Source: SKVL01 sp964559575
GTDB taxonomy: Bacteria; Patescibacteriota; Minisyncoccia; Phycocordibacterales; CSBR16-193
DNA length: 13,580 bases
Assembly: GCA_964559575.1 (NCBI GenBank)
Contig: CAZLGQ010000012.1
Span: forward strand, 1 to 13,580
Reading direction: 5' to 3'
The translations under genes and the position numbers were made by a program. Position 1 is the stretch's first letter. Each line of letters begins with the position of its first letter. Under the pieces are notes generated by a model that made no database searches, was not told where the DNA came from, and was given only the letters and a program-made list of their open reading frames with translations. Shown here one piece after another: positions 7,177 through 13,374 of this stretch.

Positions 7177-7548
7177 CTAAATAACTTCCGGGGCTAAAGA
7201 AGCTATCTTTTGATAACCTCTTTCTGTTAATTCTCTAGGAACAGGACCAAATATTCGTCCCCCTAAAGGTTCTTTATTGTTTTTATTAACCACAACAACT
7301 GCGTTATCATCAAACCTTATATAAAAACCTCCATCTCTACGAAAAGAAGCTTTCTGTCTCACAACTACACCATAAAGAACATCTTTTTTCTTTACTTGCT
7401 TTCTAGGCTCAGCTTTCTGTACCGAAAAAACAACCATATCACCTATACGAGCATACCTCCTACGACTACCCCCCAAGATCTTAAAAACGCGTCCGATTTT
7501 AGCTCCGGTGTTATCTGTTATGTTTACAATTGTCTGTGGCTGTATCAT
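7177..7548 (-). CDS. rplN: 50S ribosomal protein L14
   Basis: L14 (uL14) binds 23S rRNA and lies at the subunit interface, forming bridges with 16S rRNA; in many bacteria it is the docking site of the silencing factor RsfS. The 123-residue sequence is typical: MIQPQTIVNITDNTGAKIG, the beta-strand segment YARIGDMVVFSVQKAEP, DNAVVVVNKNNKEPLGGRIFGPV and a C-terminal KIASLAPEVI. The stop is TAG. Confidence 0.97.
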   Translation of the reverse strand: MIQPQTIVNITDNTGAKIGRVFKILGGSRRRYARIGDMVVFSVQKAEPRKQVKKKDVLYGVVVRQKASFRRDGGFYIRFDDNAVVVVNKNNKEPLGGRIFGPVPRELTERGYQKIASLAPEVI

Positions 7549-7557
7549 AATATCTTA

Positions 7558-7809
7558 TTAACTTACTATCTTAAATTTCTTATCCTTAGATATTGGTTTA
7601 ACTTCTTCAATTACAACCTTATCTCCAACTGAAAATTTATTCCCTCTGTCATGAGCTTTATATCTTTTCTGTGTTTTAACAAATTTTTTATAACGTGGAT
7701 GTTTATAGTAACGAGAAACAACCACAACTGCTGTATCTTTCATTTTAACGGAATCAATTACTCCGCTCATTTTTTTCTTTTTTAAATTTTCTTTTTGTTC
7801 TTTTTTCAT
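7558..7809 (-). CDS. rpsQ: 30S ribosomal protein S17
   Basis: S17 (uS17) is an early-binding 16S rRNA protein with an OB fold. The 83 residues include the opening KMSGVIDSVKMKDTAVVVV (13-31) and the signature KRYKAHDRGNKFSVGDKVVIEEVKPIS, which holds the HD motif and the GD turn seen across bacterial S17. Length is usual. The N-terminus is very Lys-rich (MKKEQKENLKKKK). It sits between rpmC and rplN, 9 bases after rplN. Confidence 0.96.
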   Translation of the reverse strand: MKKEQKENLKKKKMSGVIDSVKMKDTAVVVVSRYYKHPRYKKFVKTQKRYKAHDRGNKFSVGDKVVIEEVKPISKDKKFKIVS

Positions 7810-7815
7810 ATTTTT

Positions 7816-8004
7816 TTAATCAACTCTTCTTCTCATTTCTGTAAGAATTCTAGCAATATCTCTTCTAATCTTTTTCTTGAAATGTGCATCCTTACTTTTA
7901 CTTCCTGAAGTGTCAAAACGAGCATCACGAAGTTCTTTTCTTTTTTCATTAAGAAGATCAATGAGCTCATTATCTTTTTTTTCTTTTATTTCAACGTTTT
8001 TCAT
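7816..8004 (-). CDS. rpmC: 50S ribosomal protein L29
   Basis: L29 (uL29) is a small two-helix protein near the tunnel exit beside L23, contributing to the SRP and trigger factor docking site. The 62-residue length is normal. The family pattern is visible in ELIDLLNEKRKELRDARFD (13-31) and the second helix KKIRRDIARILTEMRRR (44-60). It lies in its canonical place between rplP and rpsQ, and its stop TAA is 6 bases before the rpsQ start. Confidence 0.93.
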   Translation of the reverse strand: MKNVEIKEKKDNELIDLLNEKRKELRDARFDTSGSKSKDAHFKKKIRRDIARILTEMRRRVD

Positions 8005-8052
8005 GTTTTCCAGAAATAAAACCTTACCTCATTAATAAATAATTTGCAAGAT

Positions 8053-8472
8053 TTAATACCTTTTTAATACTTTTGTCTTAACTGAAATTTTTGTTCCGGC
8101 TTTTCTCAATACTTCCTTTGCAAGAGCATCCGGAATTCCATCTACTTCAAACAGAACTTTTCCAGGATCAACTTCTAAACAAAAACCTTGAGGATCTCCC
8201 TTTCCTTTACCCATCTTAACCTCTGCAGGTTTAGCAGTATAGGGTCTGTCAGGAAAAATTCTTATCCAAAGTTTACCGGTTTTACCACTTGCACGTGTCG
8301 CTGCTCTTCTAGCTGCTTCTATTTGATTTGAAGTTATTCTACCGGCACTCATTGCTTTTAGGGCATGTGATCCAAAAGCAATGCTTGTTCCTCGTGTAGC
8401 AGGAGTCGCCTTAGACGTATCTCTACGTTTTGTTTGCCATTTTCTGAATTTTATTTTCTTAGGGAAAAGCAT
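8053..8472 (-). CDS. rplP: 50S ribosomal protein L16
   Basis: L16 (uL16) organises the A-site side of the large subunit and the central protuberance. The 139-residue sequence has FRKWQ near the start, the signature GRITSNQIEAARRAATR (44-60), WIRIFPDRPYT (69-79) and KMGKGKG (86-92), then PGKVLFEVDG. The position matching Arg81 of E. coli, next to MGKGKG, is Lys86 here. It is followed by a 48-base gap to rpmC that holds only weak promoter-like sequence. Confidence 0.97.
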   Translation of the reverse strand: MLFPKKIKFRKWQTKRRDTSKATPATRGTSIAFGSHALKAMSAGRITSNQIEAARRAATRASGKTGKLWIRIFPDRPYTAKPAEVKMGKGKGDPQGFCLEVDPGKVLFEVDGIPDALAKEVLRKAGTKISVKTKVLKRY

Positions 8473-8497
8473 GTTTTTTAAATTTTTTATTAATACC

Positions 8498-9196
8498 TTA
8501 AGAATCGTTTTTTCTCTTGGAAAGTCTTGATTTTATTTGACTATCAAATATCTCTCCTTTATATATCCAAACCTGAATACCTAAAGTTCCATAAGGAAGC
8601 CTGGCCTCAAATCTAGCAAAATCAATGTCTGCACGAATGGTCTGAAGAGGAATTCTACCTTTTTTGATCTTTTCTCTTCTTGCCATATCAGCTCCACCTA
8701 AACGCCCAGAAACAACTATTTTTACACCTTCAACTTCTTTATTAGCCACAACCTTTTCTATAGTCTGTTTTATAACCCTTCTAAAAGGAAGTCTTTTTTC
8801 AAGACCTTCAGCTATCATTTGAGAAACAATTGAAGCATTTGATTCGGGAGCCTTTATCTCCTGAATATCAAGACGAAGATCCTCATTTCCTATCAAATTT
8901 TTCTTTTTTAAAAATTTCAAAAGATCATTTTTTAACTTTGTTGACCCTTCTCCTTTTCTACCAATAACCATACCGGGTCTGGAAGTTTCAATAATTACCC
9001 TTATAGATTTCTCTTGTCTTTCTATATCTATATTAGCAACAAAAAAACCTCTTAATTTTTTATTCAAAAAATCTCTTATAACAATATCCCCTTTTAAAGA
9101 ACTTACATAAAAACTCTTAGTTCCAAACCACCGAGACTTCCAATCTCTGATGTATCCTAATCTAAATGAATATGGATGAACTATATGATGTGACAT
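8498..9196 (-). CDS. rpsC: 30S ribosomal protein S3
   Basis: S3 (uS3) lies at the mRNA entry channel of the small subunit and has helicase-related functions. The 232 residues contain the N-terminal motif HPYSFRLGYIRDWKSRW (7-23), a type II KH domain with the GRKG loop at 79-82, and the C-terminal domain with VSGRLGGADMARREK and GRIPLQTIRADIDF. The family's usual VNPxGFRLG opening is VHPYSFRLG here. Length is normal, the stop is TAA, and rplP starts 25 bases downstream. Confidence 0.97.
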   Translation of the reverse strand: MSHHIVHPYSFRLGYIRDWKSRWFGTKSFYVSSLKGDIVIRDFLNKKLRGFFVANIDIERQEKSIRVIIETSRPGMVIGRKGEGSTKLKNDLLKFLKKKNLIGNEDLRLDIQEIKAPESNASIVSQMIAEGLEKRLPFRRVIKQTIEKVVANKEVEGVKIVVSGRLGGADMARREKIKKGRIPLQTIRADIDFARFEARLPYGTLGIQVWIYKGEIFDSQIKSRLSKRKNDS

Positions 9197-9210
9197 AATA
9201 ATATTTAAAA

Positions 9211-9630
9211 CTAAGAATTTTTAACAGATTTTTTACTACTTTTTACTTCTTTATTGATTTTTTCTTTACTTCCTTGATCATGCTTTAAAACAGTTTCTTT
9301 TTCTTCCGGAGTTAAAACAACTGTTATATGACTTGTTCTTTTTCTAATAACAAAAGCTCTTCCAAAAGCTCTTGGTCTCATTCTAAATAAAGTTGCACCC
9401 TTATCAACATTAAGGCGTTGAATTTTAAATTTTTCCGAAACCAAATTTTTATCCTTAGCATTAGCCTCAGCAGAATTTATAAGTTTCAAAAGAACCGGAG
9501 CAACTCTCTTAGGTGTTGTATTCAACATTGCTTTTGCTTCATCTACAGATTTACCTGAAAGTTCTTTCGCTAAAATACGAACTTTTCTTGGAGACTGTCT
9601 GTAAGTTTTTAATGTTGCTTTTACTTCCAT
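9211..9630 (-). CDS. rplV: 50S ribosomal protein L22
   Basis: L22 (uL22) contacts all domains of 23S rRNA, and its beta-hairpin lines the exit tunnel opposite L4. The core (residues 1-107) shows YRQSPRKVRILA, NSAEANAKDKN, and the hairpin-to-C-terminus segment FRMRPRAFGRAFVIRKRTSHITVVL. A tail of about 30 residues, rich in Lys, Glu and Ser, follows (139 residues in all against about 110). The gene ends with TAG, 14 bases before rpsC. Confidence 0.97.
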   Translation of the reverse strand: MEVKATLKTYRQSPRKVRILAKELSGKSVDEAKAMLNTTPKRVAPVLLKLINSAEANAKDKNLVSEKFKIQRLNVDKGATLFRMRPRAFGRAFVIRKRTSHITVVLTPEEKETVLKHDQGSKEKINKEVKSSKKSVKNS

Positions 9631-9635
9631 TTTAT

Positions 9636-9965
9636 CTATTTATTCGCTTTTGCCGCTTTAGCTGCTGCTATTTCTGCAGCTTTTTGTTTCTGTTCAAGTT
9701 CCTTTTGCATCTTACCACCATGTTTTACAAACTTGCGTGTAGGAGCAAACTCTCCTAAACGATGTCCTACCATATCTTCAGTTACTAAAACATCAACATG
9801 TTGACGACCATTATGAACACCAAAAGTAAAACCTATCATTTCCGGAGATATCTGACTAGCTCTTGCCCATGTTTTAATAACCCCGGACGTTTTCGGGTCT
9901 TTTCCTTTTATTTTTTTTAATACTCTTTCATCTATGAAAGGTCCTTTTTTAAGTGATCTGGTCAT
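9636..9965 (-). CDS. rpsS: 30S ribosomal protein S19 with Ala/Lys-rich C-terminal tail
   Basis: S19 (uS19) forms a complex with S13 in the head of the small subunit, near the A-site. The core contains MTRSLKKGPFID, IKTWARAS, HNGRQHVDVLVTEDMVGHRLGEF and APTRKFVKHGG. The protein has 109 residues against about 92 in most bacteria; the surplus is a helical-looking tail from about residue 87, rich in Ala, Lys, Glu and Gln. It is the first gene after a predicted promoter, with no Shine-Dalgarno motif. The stop is TAG and rplV starts 5 bases later. Confidence 0.97.
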   Translation of the reverse strand: MTRSLKKGPFIDERVLKKIKGKDPKTSGVIKTWARASQISPEMIGFTFGVHNGRQHVDVLVTEDMVGHRLGEFAPTRKFVKHGGKMQKELEQKQKAAEIAAAKAAKANK

Positions 9966-10016
9966 AATTATATTTACACTATCTTTGAAAAACGAATCAA
10001 GAAAACAGATTTAACA

Positions 10017-10054
10017 AAAGCAAAATATAATTTTGCTTTCGAGAAACTTCCCCG
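10017..10054 (-). promoter_or_regulatory. Candidate structured leader of rpsS with attenuator-like hairpin
   Basis: Two hairpins abut in the predicted leader RNA. The first (10054-10040) is GC-rich, with five pairs including two G-U pairs closing an AAGUU loop. The second is a perfect 10-bp stem, AAAGCAAAAT with ATTTTGCTTT (10039-10030 with 10026-10017), with a 3-base loop and a run of four U. The second resembles a weak intrinsic terminator. A role in autoregulation by a ribosomal protein of this unit is an inference; I do not recognise a named leader family. Confidence 0.45.
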
Positions 10055-10070
10055 ATACGCGTGGTTAGGT

Positions 10071-10099
10071 ATATTAAACAAAAGACCGTTAAATGTCAA
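10071..10099 (-). promoter_or_regulatory. Predicted sigma70 promoter for the rpsS-rplE unit
   Basis: On the minus strand a perfect TTGACA (10099-10094) is followed by a 17-base spacer and TAATAT (10076-10071), which matches the -10 consensus at 4 of 6 positions. AT-rich DNA upstream could act as an UP element. The position between a terminator-like hairpin and rpsS supports the call. The predicted start is near 10064, leaving a leader of about 100 bases before the rpsS ATG. Confidence 0.75.
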
Positions 10100-10182
10100 T
10101 AAATGTTCTATTTAAAACATCAAGATCTTTAAATAAAAATACTTTTACTCTCAAAAAACAAAACGATCTAAAAGATATTTTT

Positions 10183-10218
10183 CTAAAAACCGTCTTGTTT
10201 AAACAAAACGGTTTTTAG
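10183..10218 (-). terminator. Predicted intrinsic terminator after rplB
   Basis: An 11-bp inverted repeat (10183-10193 with 10208-10218, AAAAACCG pairing with CGGTTTTT) continues after one mismatch into six further base pairs, giving a near-perfect hairpin of about 36 bases. It begins 12 bases after the rplB stop. The A-tract/T-tract arms make it plausibly bidirectional. It separates rplB from the promoter of rpsS. Confidence 0.75.
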
Positions 10219-10230
10219 TTATTTAATATT

Positions 10231-11073
10231 TTATCTTTTTTTACCGACTTTTCTACGCTTAACTATCATACTGTTTGAATACTTCTTAGGTTTTCTGGTT
10301 TTTTGACGAATACCAACAAATTTACCCCATTTTGTTTTAGCTCGTCGCATACCTCTTCCGGCACGACCTTCACCACCTCCGTATGGATGATCTACAGGAT
10401 TCATTGCAGACCCTCTAACAACAGGCCTTCTATTCATCCACCTACTTCTTCCAGCCTTTCCAACAACAACTCTCCCGTGTTCATGATTAGAAACCTTACC
10501 TATAGTAGCCCAAGAGGTTTCTTTTACTTTTCTAACCTCTGAAGAAGGCATCTTGATATCAACATAACCACCATCTTTTGCTATAACTTCCGCAGCAGAT
10601 CCCGCTGAGCGCACTAATTTGGCTCCTCCTCCGGGTTGAATTTCTATATTAAAAACAAATGTTCCCACAGGAATAAATGATAAAGGTAAACGATTTCCGG
10701 GTTTTAGGGGTGCTTTTTTAGAAATCAAAAGACTATCTCCAACAGATACGTCCTTTGGAAGAAGAACATACCTTCTTTCTCCATCTTTGTAAGCAACTAA
10801 ACCAATAAAACCTGAACGATTAGGATCGTATTCAATAGTTTTCACAGAAAAAGGGATGTCTGTTTTTTCCATTTTAAAATCAATATCCCTAAAACGCCTC
10901 TTATGACCTCCCCCACGATGACGAGAGGTTATTCTACCAAAAGAATTTCTCCCTCTAGATGATTTACGACCGAAAGTAAGACCTTTAACAGGTTCTTTAA
11001 CTGTTAACTCTGAAGAATATGATATTCCTGTCATTCCTCTTCTTCCGGGTGTTGTTGGTTTAAATTTTTTCAT
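10231..11073 (-). CDS. rplB: 50S ribosomal protein L2
   Basis: L2 (uL2) is a large-subunit protein needed for subunit association and peptidyl transferase activity. The 280-residue sequence is full length: TPGRRG near the N-terminus, GRITSRHRGGGHKRRFRDIDF (46-66), EYDPNRSG (81-88), PGNRLPL and VRGSAMNPVDHPYGGGEGR (219-237). His229, matching the functionally important E. coli histidine, is present. The second histidine of the usual DHPHGGG motif is Tyr231. It is the last gene of the rplC unit; a strong hairpin lies 12 bases beyond its TAA stop. Confidence 0.97.
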   Translation of the reverse strand: MKKFKPTTPGRRGMTGISYSSELTVKEPVKGLTFGRKSSRGRNSFGRITSRHRGGGHKRRFRDIDFKMEKTDIPFSVKTIEYDPNRSGFIGLVAYKDGERRYVLLPKDVSVGDSLLISKKAPLKPGNRLPLSFIPVGTFVFNIEIQPGGGAKLVRSAGSAAEVIAKDGGYVDIKMPSSEVRKVKETSWATIGKVSNHEHGRVVVGKAGRSRWMNRRPVVRGSAMNPVDHPYGGGEGRAGRGMRRAKTKWGKFVGIRQKTRKPKKYSNSMIVKRRKVGKKR

Positions 11074-11074
11074 A

Positions 11075-11452
11075 CTACATTAATGAAATACTATCTTTCT
11101 TTTTAAGATATACATAAGCTTTTTTTCTTTTAGAAGTTCTTCCTTTTTTACCTTTTCTTCTTTTTACTTCTTTAGTAGGGACAGGTGTGGTTCTTATCTT
11201 AACAGGTTTAACTTCATATATTGAACGAACAGCATGATCTATATCTTTTTTTGTCGCCTTTAGATCAACTTCAAAAACATAAACATTATCTTGATTTTTT
11301 AAAACAGCTTTTTCGGTAACCCTGGGAGACCTCAACACTTCATCAGTTTTAAAACGTCTAAGTGCTTTTTTAAGAATACTATTATCACCTTCATTACCTA
11401 CTTCGGACATACTATCAATCTTTTTTTCTTTTTTGGTATCAAATATAGCCAT
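11075..11452 (-). CDS. rplW: 50S ribosomal protein L23
   Basis: L23 (uL23) sits at the tunnel exit and docks trigger factor and SRP. The core begins near residue 37 (EVLRSPRVTEKAVL) and continues through NVYVFEVDLKATKKDI and the basic loop VKIRTTPVPTKEVKRRKGKKGR. The 125 residues exceed the usual 95-100 because of an N-terminal extension of about 35 charged residues. The gene ends in TAG and rplB begins one base later. Confidence 0.95.
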   Translation of the reverse strand: MAIFDTKKEKKIDSMSEVGNEGDNSILKKALRRFKTDEVLRSPRVTEKAVLKNQDNVYVFEVDLKATKKDIDHAVRSIYEVKPVKIRTTPVPTKEVKRRKGKKGRTSKRKKAYVYLKKKDSISLM

Positions 11453-11458
11453 ATTTCA

Positions 11459-12121
11459 TTATTTTACTCTACTCTCTAAAACAGCTAAAGACTCTTCCGG
11501 ATTTTCAATAATAAGAAAAGTTTTAGAAAGTAAAAGTGAAGGATTAAGAGACCTTGTTTCCTTTACCTCTAAATTACTAAAATTATTAAAACTTTTTTTA
11601 ACATTTTCATTATTATCATTCAAAGAAATAACAGCTGCATTTCTTTTTTTAGTAGGAAGACCTTCAAAACCTTTTATTGAACCCAATGAATCAATTACCT
11701 TTTTTGCATCTTTGGTTTTTGGCTCTTCAAAAGATAAACGGTCAATGAAAATAATTTGATTATCTTTATACTTTTGAGAAAGCACACTCATTAATGCTTT
11801 GGCTCTCATTTTCCTATTTATTTTCTTTTCATAACTCTTTTCATTTGTAGGACCATGGGTAACTCCTCCTCCAACCCATATAGGAGAACGGCGAGAACCA
11901 TGTCTAGCTCTTCCTGTTCCTTTCTGTCGCCAAGGTTTTTTCCCTCCACCTCTAACTTCACTTCTTCCTTTTACCGAAGCTGTTGATCTCCTACTATTAG
12001 ATTCCATAGAAACAACAACCTGATGAACCAGGTCAGGATTCCATTTTTGACCAAAAATGGAATCAGGAAGTTCTATAGAGCTAACTTTTTCACCTTTTTG
12101 ATTGTATATATCCGCTTTCAT
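11459..12121 (-). CDS. rplD: 50S ribosomal protein L4
   Basis: L4 (uL4) binds 23S rRNA domain I, and its long loop lines the exit tunnel beside L22. In E. coli it also represses the S10 operon. The 220 residues include the tunnel-loop signature GGGKKPWRQKGTGRARHGS (57-75), then SPIWVGGGVTHGP (78-90) and a globular C-terminal domain typical of the family. The stop TAA is 6 bases before the rplW start. No S10-type regulatory leader was recognised upstream of rplC, so L4 autoregulation cannot be assumed here. Confidence 0.97.
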   Translation of the reverse strand: MKADIYNQKGEKVSSIELPDSIFGQKWNPDLVHQVVVSMESNSRRSTASVKGRSEVRGGGKKPWRQKGTGRARHGSRRSPIWVGGGVTHGPTNEKSYEKKINRKMRAKALMSVLSQKYKDNQIIFIDRLSFEEPKTKDAKKVIDSLGSIKGFEGLPTKKRNAAVISLNDNNENVKKSFNNFSNLEVKETRSLNPSLLLSKTFLIIENPEESLAVLESRVK

Positions 12122-12126
12122 TTTTA

Positions 12127-12741
12127 TTAATTACTTTTTATTTCAACTACAGTTCCGGGTCTACCAGGTACGGCACCTTTTACAAAAAGATATCCTTTTT
12201 CAGGTAAAACCCTAACAACCTCTACATTTTTTAAAGTAGTTCTCTTATTTCCCATACGACCGGCCATTTTTTTTCCTTTGAAAACTCTCTGTGGACCTGT
12301 AGCTCCAATTGAACCAGGTTCTCTTTCTGAATGCTTCTGTCCATGAGATCTTGGACCACCACCAAAACCATGTCTTTTTACAACCCCTTGAAACCCTTTT
12401 CCTTTTGAATTAGAAGAGATTATCAACTCATCTCCGGAAACAAACTGAGAAACATCCAAAACATCACCTTCTTCAGGAGAATCTTCTTTTTTAAAGACCT
12501 TAAATTCCTTTAAAACACGGAAATTTCCATATTCTTTTGTGTGACCTTTTTGAGCTTTAGGAGTATTCTTCTCTTTTCTTTCAATAGCCCCCAACTGAAC
12601 AGCCTCATATCCATCTCTATCCTTATTTCTAACAAAAACCACCTTTGAAGGATGGGTTTTTATAACAGTAACAGGAAGAACCGATCCGTCTTCTTGGAAA
12701 ATTTGAGTCATTTTTTGTTTTTCTCCCAAAAGAAATTTCAT
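12127..12741 (-). CDS. rplC: 50S ribosomal protein L3
   Basis: L3 (uL3) binds 23S rRNA near its 3' end early in assembly and reaches towards the peptidyl-transferase centre. The 204-residue length is normal. It starts MKFLLGEKQKMTQIF and carries the family signature in GKGFQGVVKRHGFGGGPRSHG (114-134), then GSIGA (143-147) and RVFKGKKMAGRMGN (152-165), the loop that approaches the catalytic centre. It is the first gene of its predicted transcription unit, with rplD starting 5 bases after its stop. There is no Shine-Dalgarno motif; the leader near the ATG is nearly all A and T. Confidence 0.97.
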   Translation of the reverse strand: MKFLLGEKQKMTQIFQEDGSVLPVTVIKTHPSKVVFVRNKDRDGYEAVQLGAIERKEKNTPKAQKGHTKEYGNFRVLKEFKVFKKEDSPEEGDVLDVSQFVSGDELIISSNSKGKGFQGVVKRHGFGGGPRSHGQKHSEREPGSIGATGPQRVFKGKKMAGRMGNKRTTLKNVEVVRVLPEKGYLFVKGAVPGRPGTVVEIKSN

Positions 12742-12797
12742 AAAAAATATTTTAAAAACTATATGTAATACAAAACAATACTACATAACGCGATAAG

Positions 12798-12826
12798 AGC
12801 TTACCAGTTTACAACAGAACAGTCAA
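12798..12826 (-). promoter_or_regulatory. Predicted sigma70 promoter for rplC-rplD-rplW-rplB
   Basis: On the minus strand, TTGACT (12826-12821) is followed by a 17-base spacer and TAAGCT (12803-12798). TGG directly before the -10 box makes an extended -10. The -10 hexamer alone matches TATAAT at only 3 of 6 positions, so the call rests on the -35 box, the spacing, the extended -10 and the location after a terminator. The predicted transcript would start near 12791 and leave a leader of about 50 bases. A 6-bp dyad (12819-12824 with 12829-12834) overlaps the -35 box and could be an operator. Confidence 0.6.
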
Positions 12827-12839
12827 TAGACTGTAAGCA

Positions 12840-12864
12840 AAAATCACCTTTAAATGGTGATTTT
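12840..12864 (-). terminator. Terminator-like hairpin after rpsJ
   Basis: A perfect 9-bp inverted repeat, AAAATCACC and GGTGATTTT, flanks a 7-base loop. On the minus strand the second arm ends in a run of five T (four inside the stem). It lies about 55 bases beyond the rpsJ stop and just upstream of the rplC promoter. The A-tract/T-tract form suggests it could work in both directions. Function is inferred from shape and position. Confidence 0.65.
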
Positions 12865-12919
12865 ATTTAAACTCACCTACTGATCTTTTTATCAATAAAT
12901 AAGTATAAATTTTAAAAAA

Positions 12920-13372
12920 CTATACCATTTTTACCTCAATGCTTACCCCTGAAGGCAAGCTCATATTCGTAAGAGATTCAATAACCTTTTGGTCAGGATT
13001 AATTATATCTATCATACGTTTATGTATCCTTATTTCAAACTGCTCTTTTGACTTACTGTAAACAAAAGAAGCTCTGTTAACAGAATATTTCTTTATTTCA
13101 GTAGGTAAAGGAACAGGTCCTCTAACTTTCACATCAAATCTTAATGCAGTATCCATTATCTGCTGAACGGAAACATCAAGAATTCTATACTCATAAGCTC
13201 TTACTCTTATACGAAGACGAGAGGTTACACTACTACTATCTGCCTTTAAACCGCCCCTTTTACTAACAGAAGCGGTTTTTTTAGCAGTTTTATCACTTTT
13301 TTCAGATTTAGTTACCTTTTTTTTAGAAACAGAAACCTGAGAAGTTTTTTTATTTTCTTTATTTTCAGTCAT
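12920..13372 (-). CDS. rpsJ: 30S ribosomal protein S10 with a basic N-terminal extension
   Basis: S10 (uS10) is a small-subunit head protein; in many bacteria it also binds NusB in antitermination. The conserved core starts near residue 53 (LRIRVRAYE) and includes GPVPLPT (85-91), EQFEIRIHKRMIDI (110-123) and a C-terminal LPSGVSIEVKM. The protein has 150 residues against about 102-105 in most bacteria. The extra 45-50 N-terminal residues are rich in Lys, Ser and Thr and look disordered; no internal Met would give a core-length protein. The start codon follows the tuf stop by 2 bases, so translation may be coupled. The stop is TAG. A terminator-like hairpin and a new promoter follow, so this is probably the last gene of the tuf-side unit. 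Confidence 0.95.
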   Translation of the reverse strand: MTENKENKKTSQVSVSKKKVTKSEKSDKTAKKTASVSKRGGLKADSSSVTSRLRIRVRAYEYRILDVSVQQIMDTALRFDVKVRGPVPLPTEIKKYSVNRASFVYSKSKEQFEIRIHKRMIDIINPDQKVIESLTNMSLPSGVSIEVKMV

Positions 13373-13374
13373 TT

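Noticed and set aside
8005..8052. Possible promoter TTGCAA-17-TAAGGT upstream of rpmC
   Set aside because: The -10 box matches poorly and there is no upstream terminator or leader; gene spacing fits simple co-transcription.
10040..10070. tRNA-like GC-rich stretch in the rplB-rpsS gap
   Set aside because: It contains no cloverleaf, T-loop or acceptor pairing; a leader hairpin explains it better.
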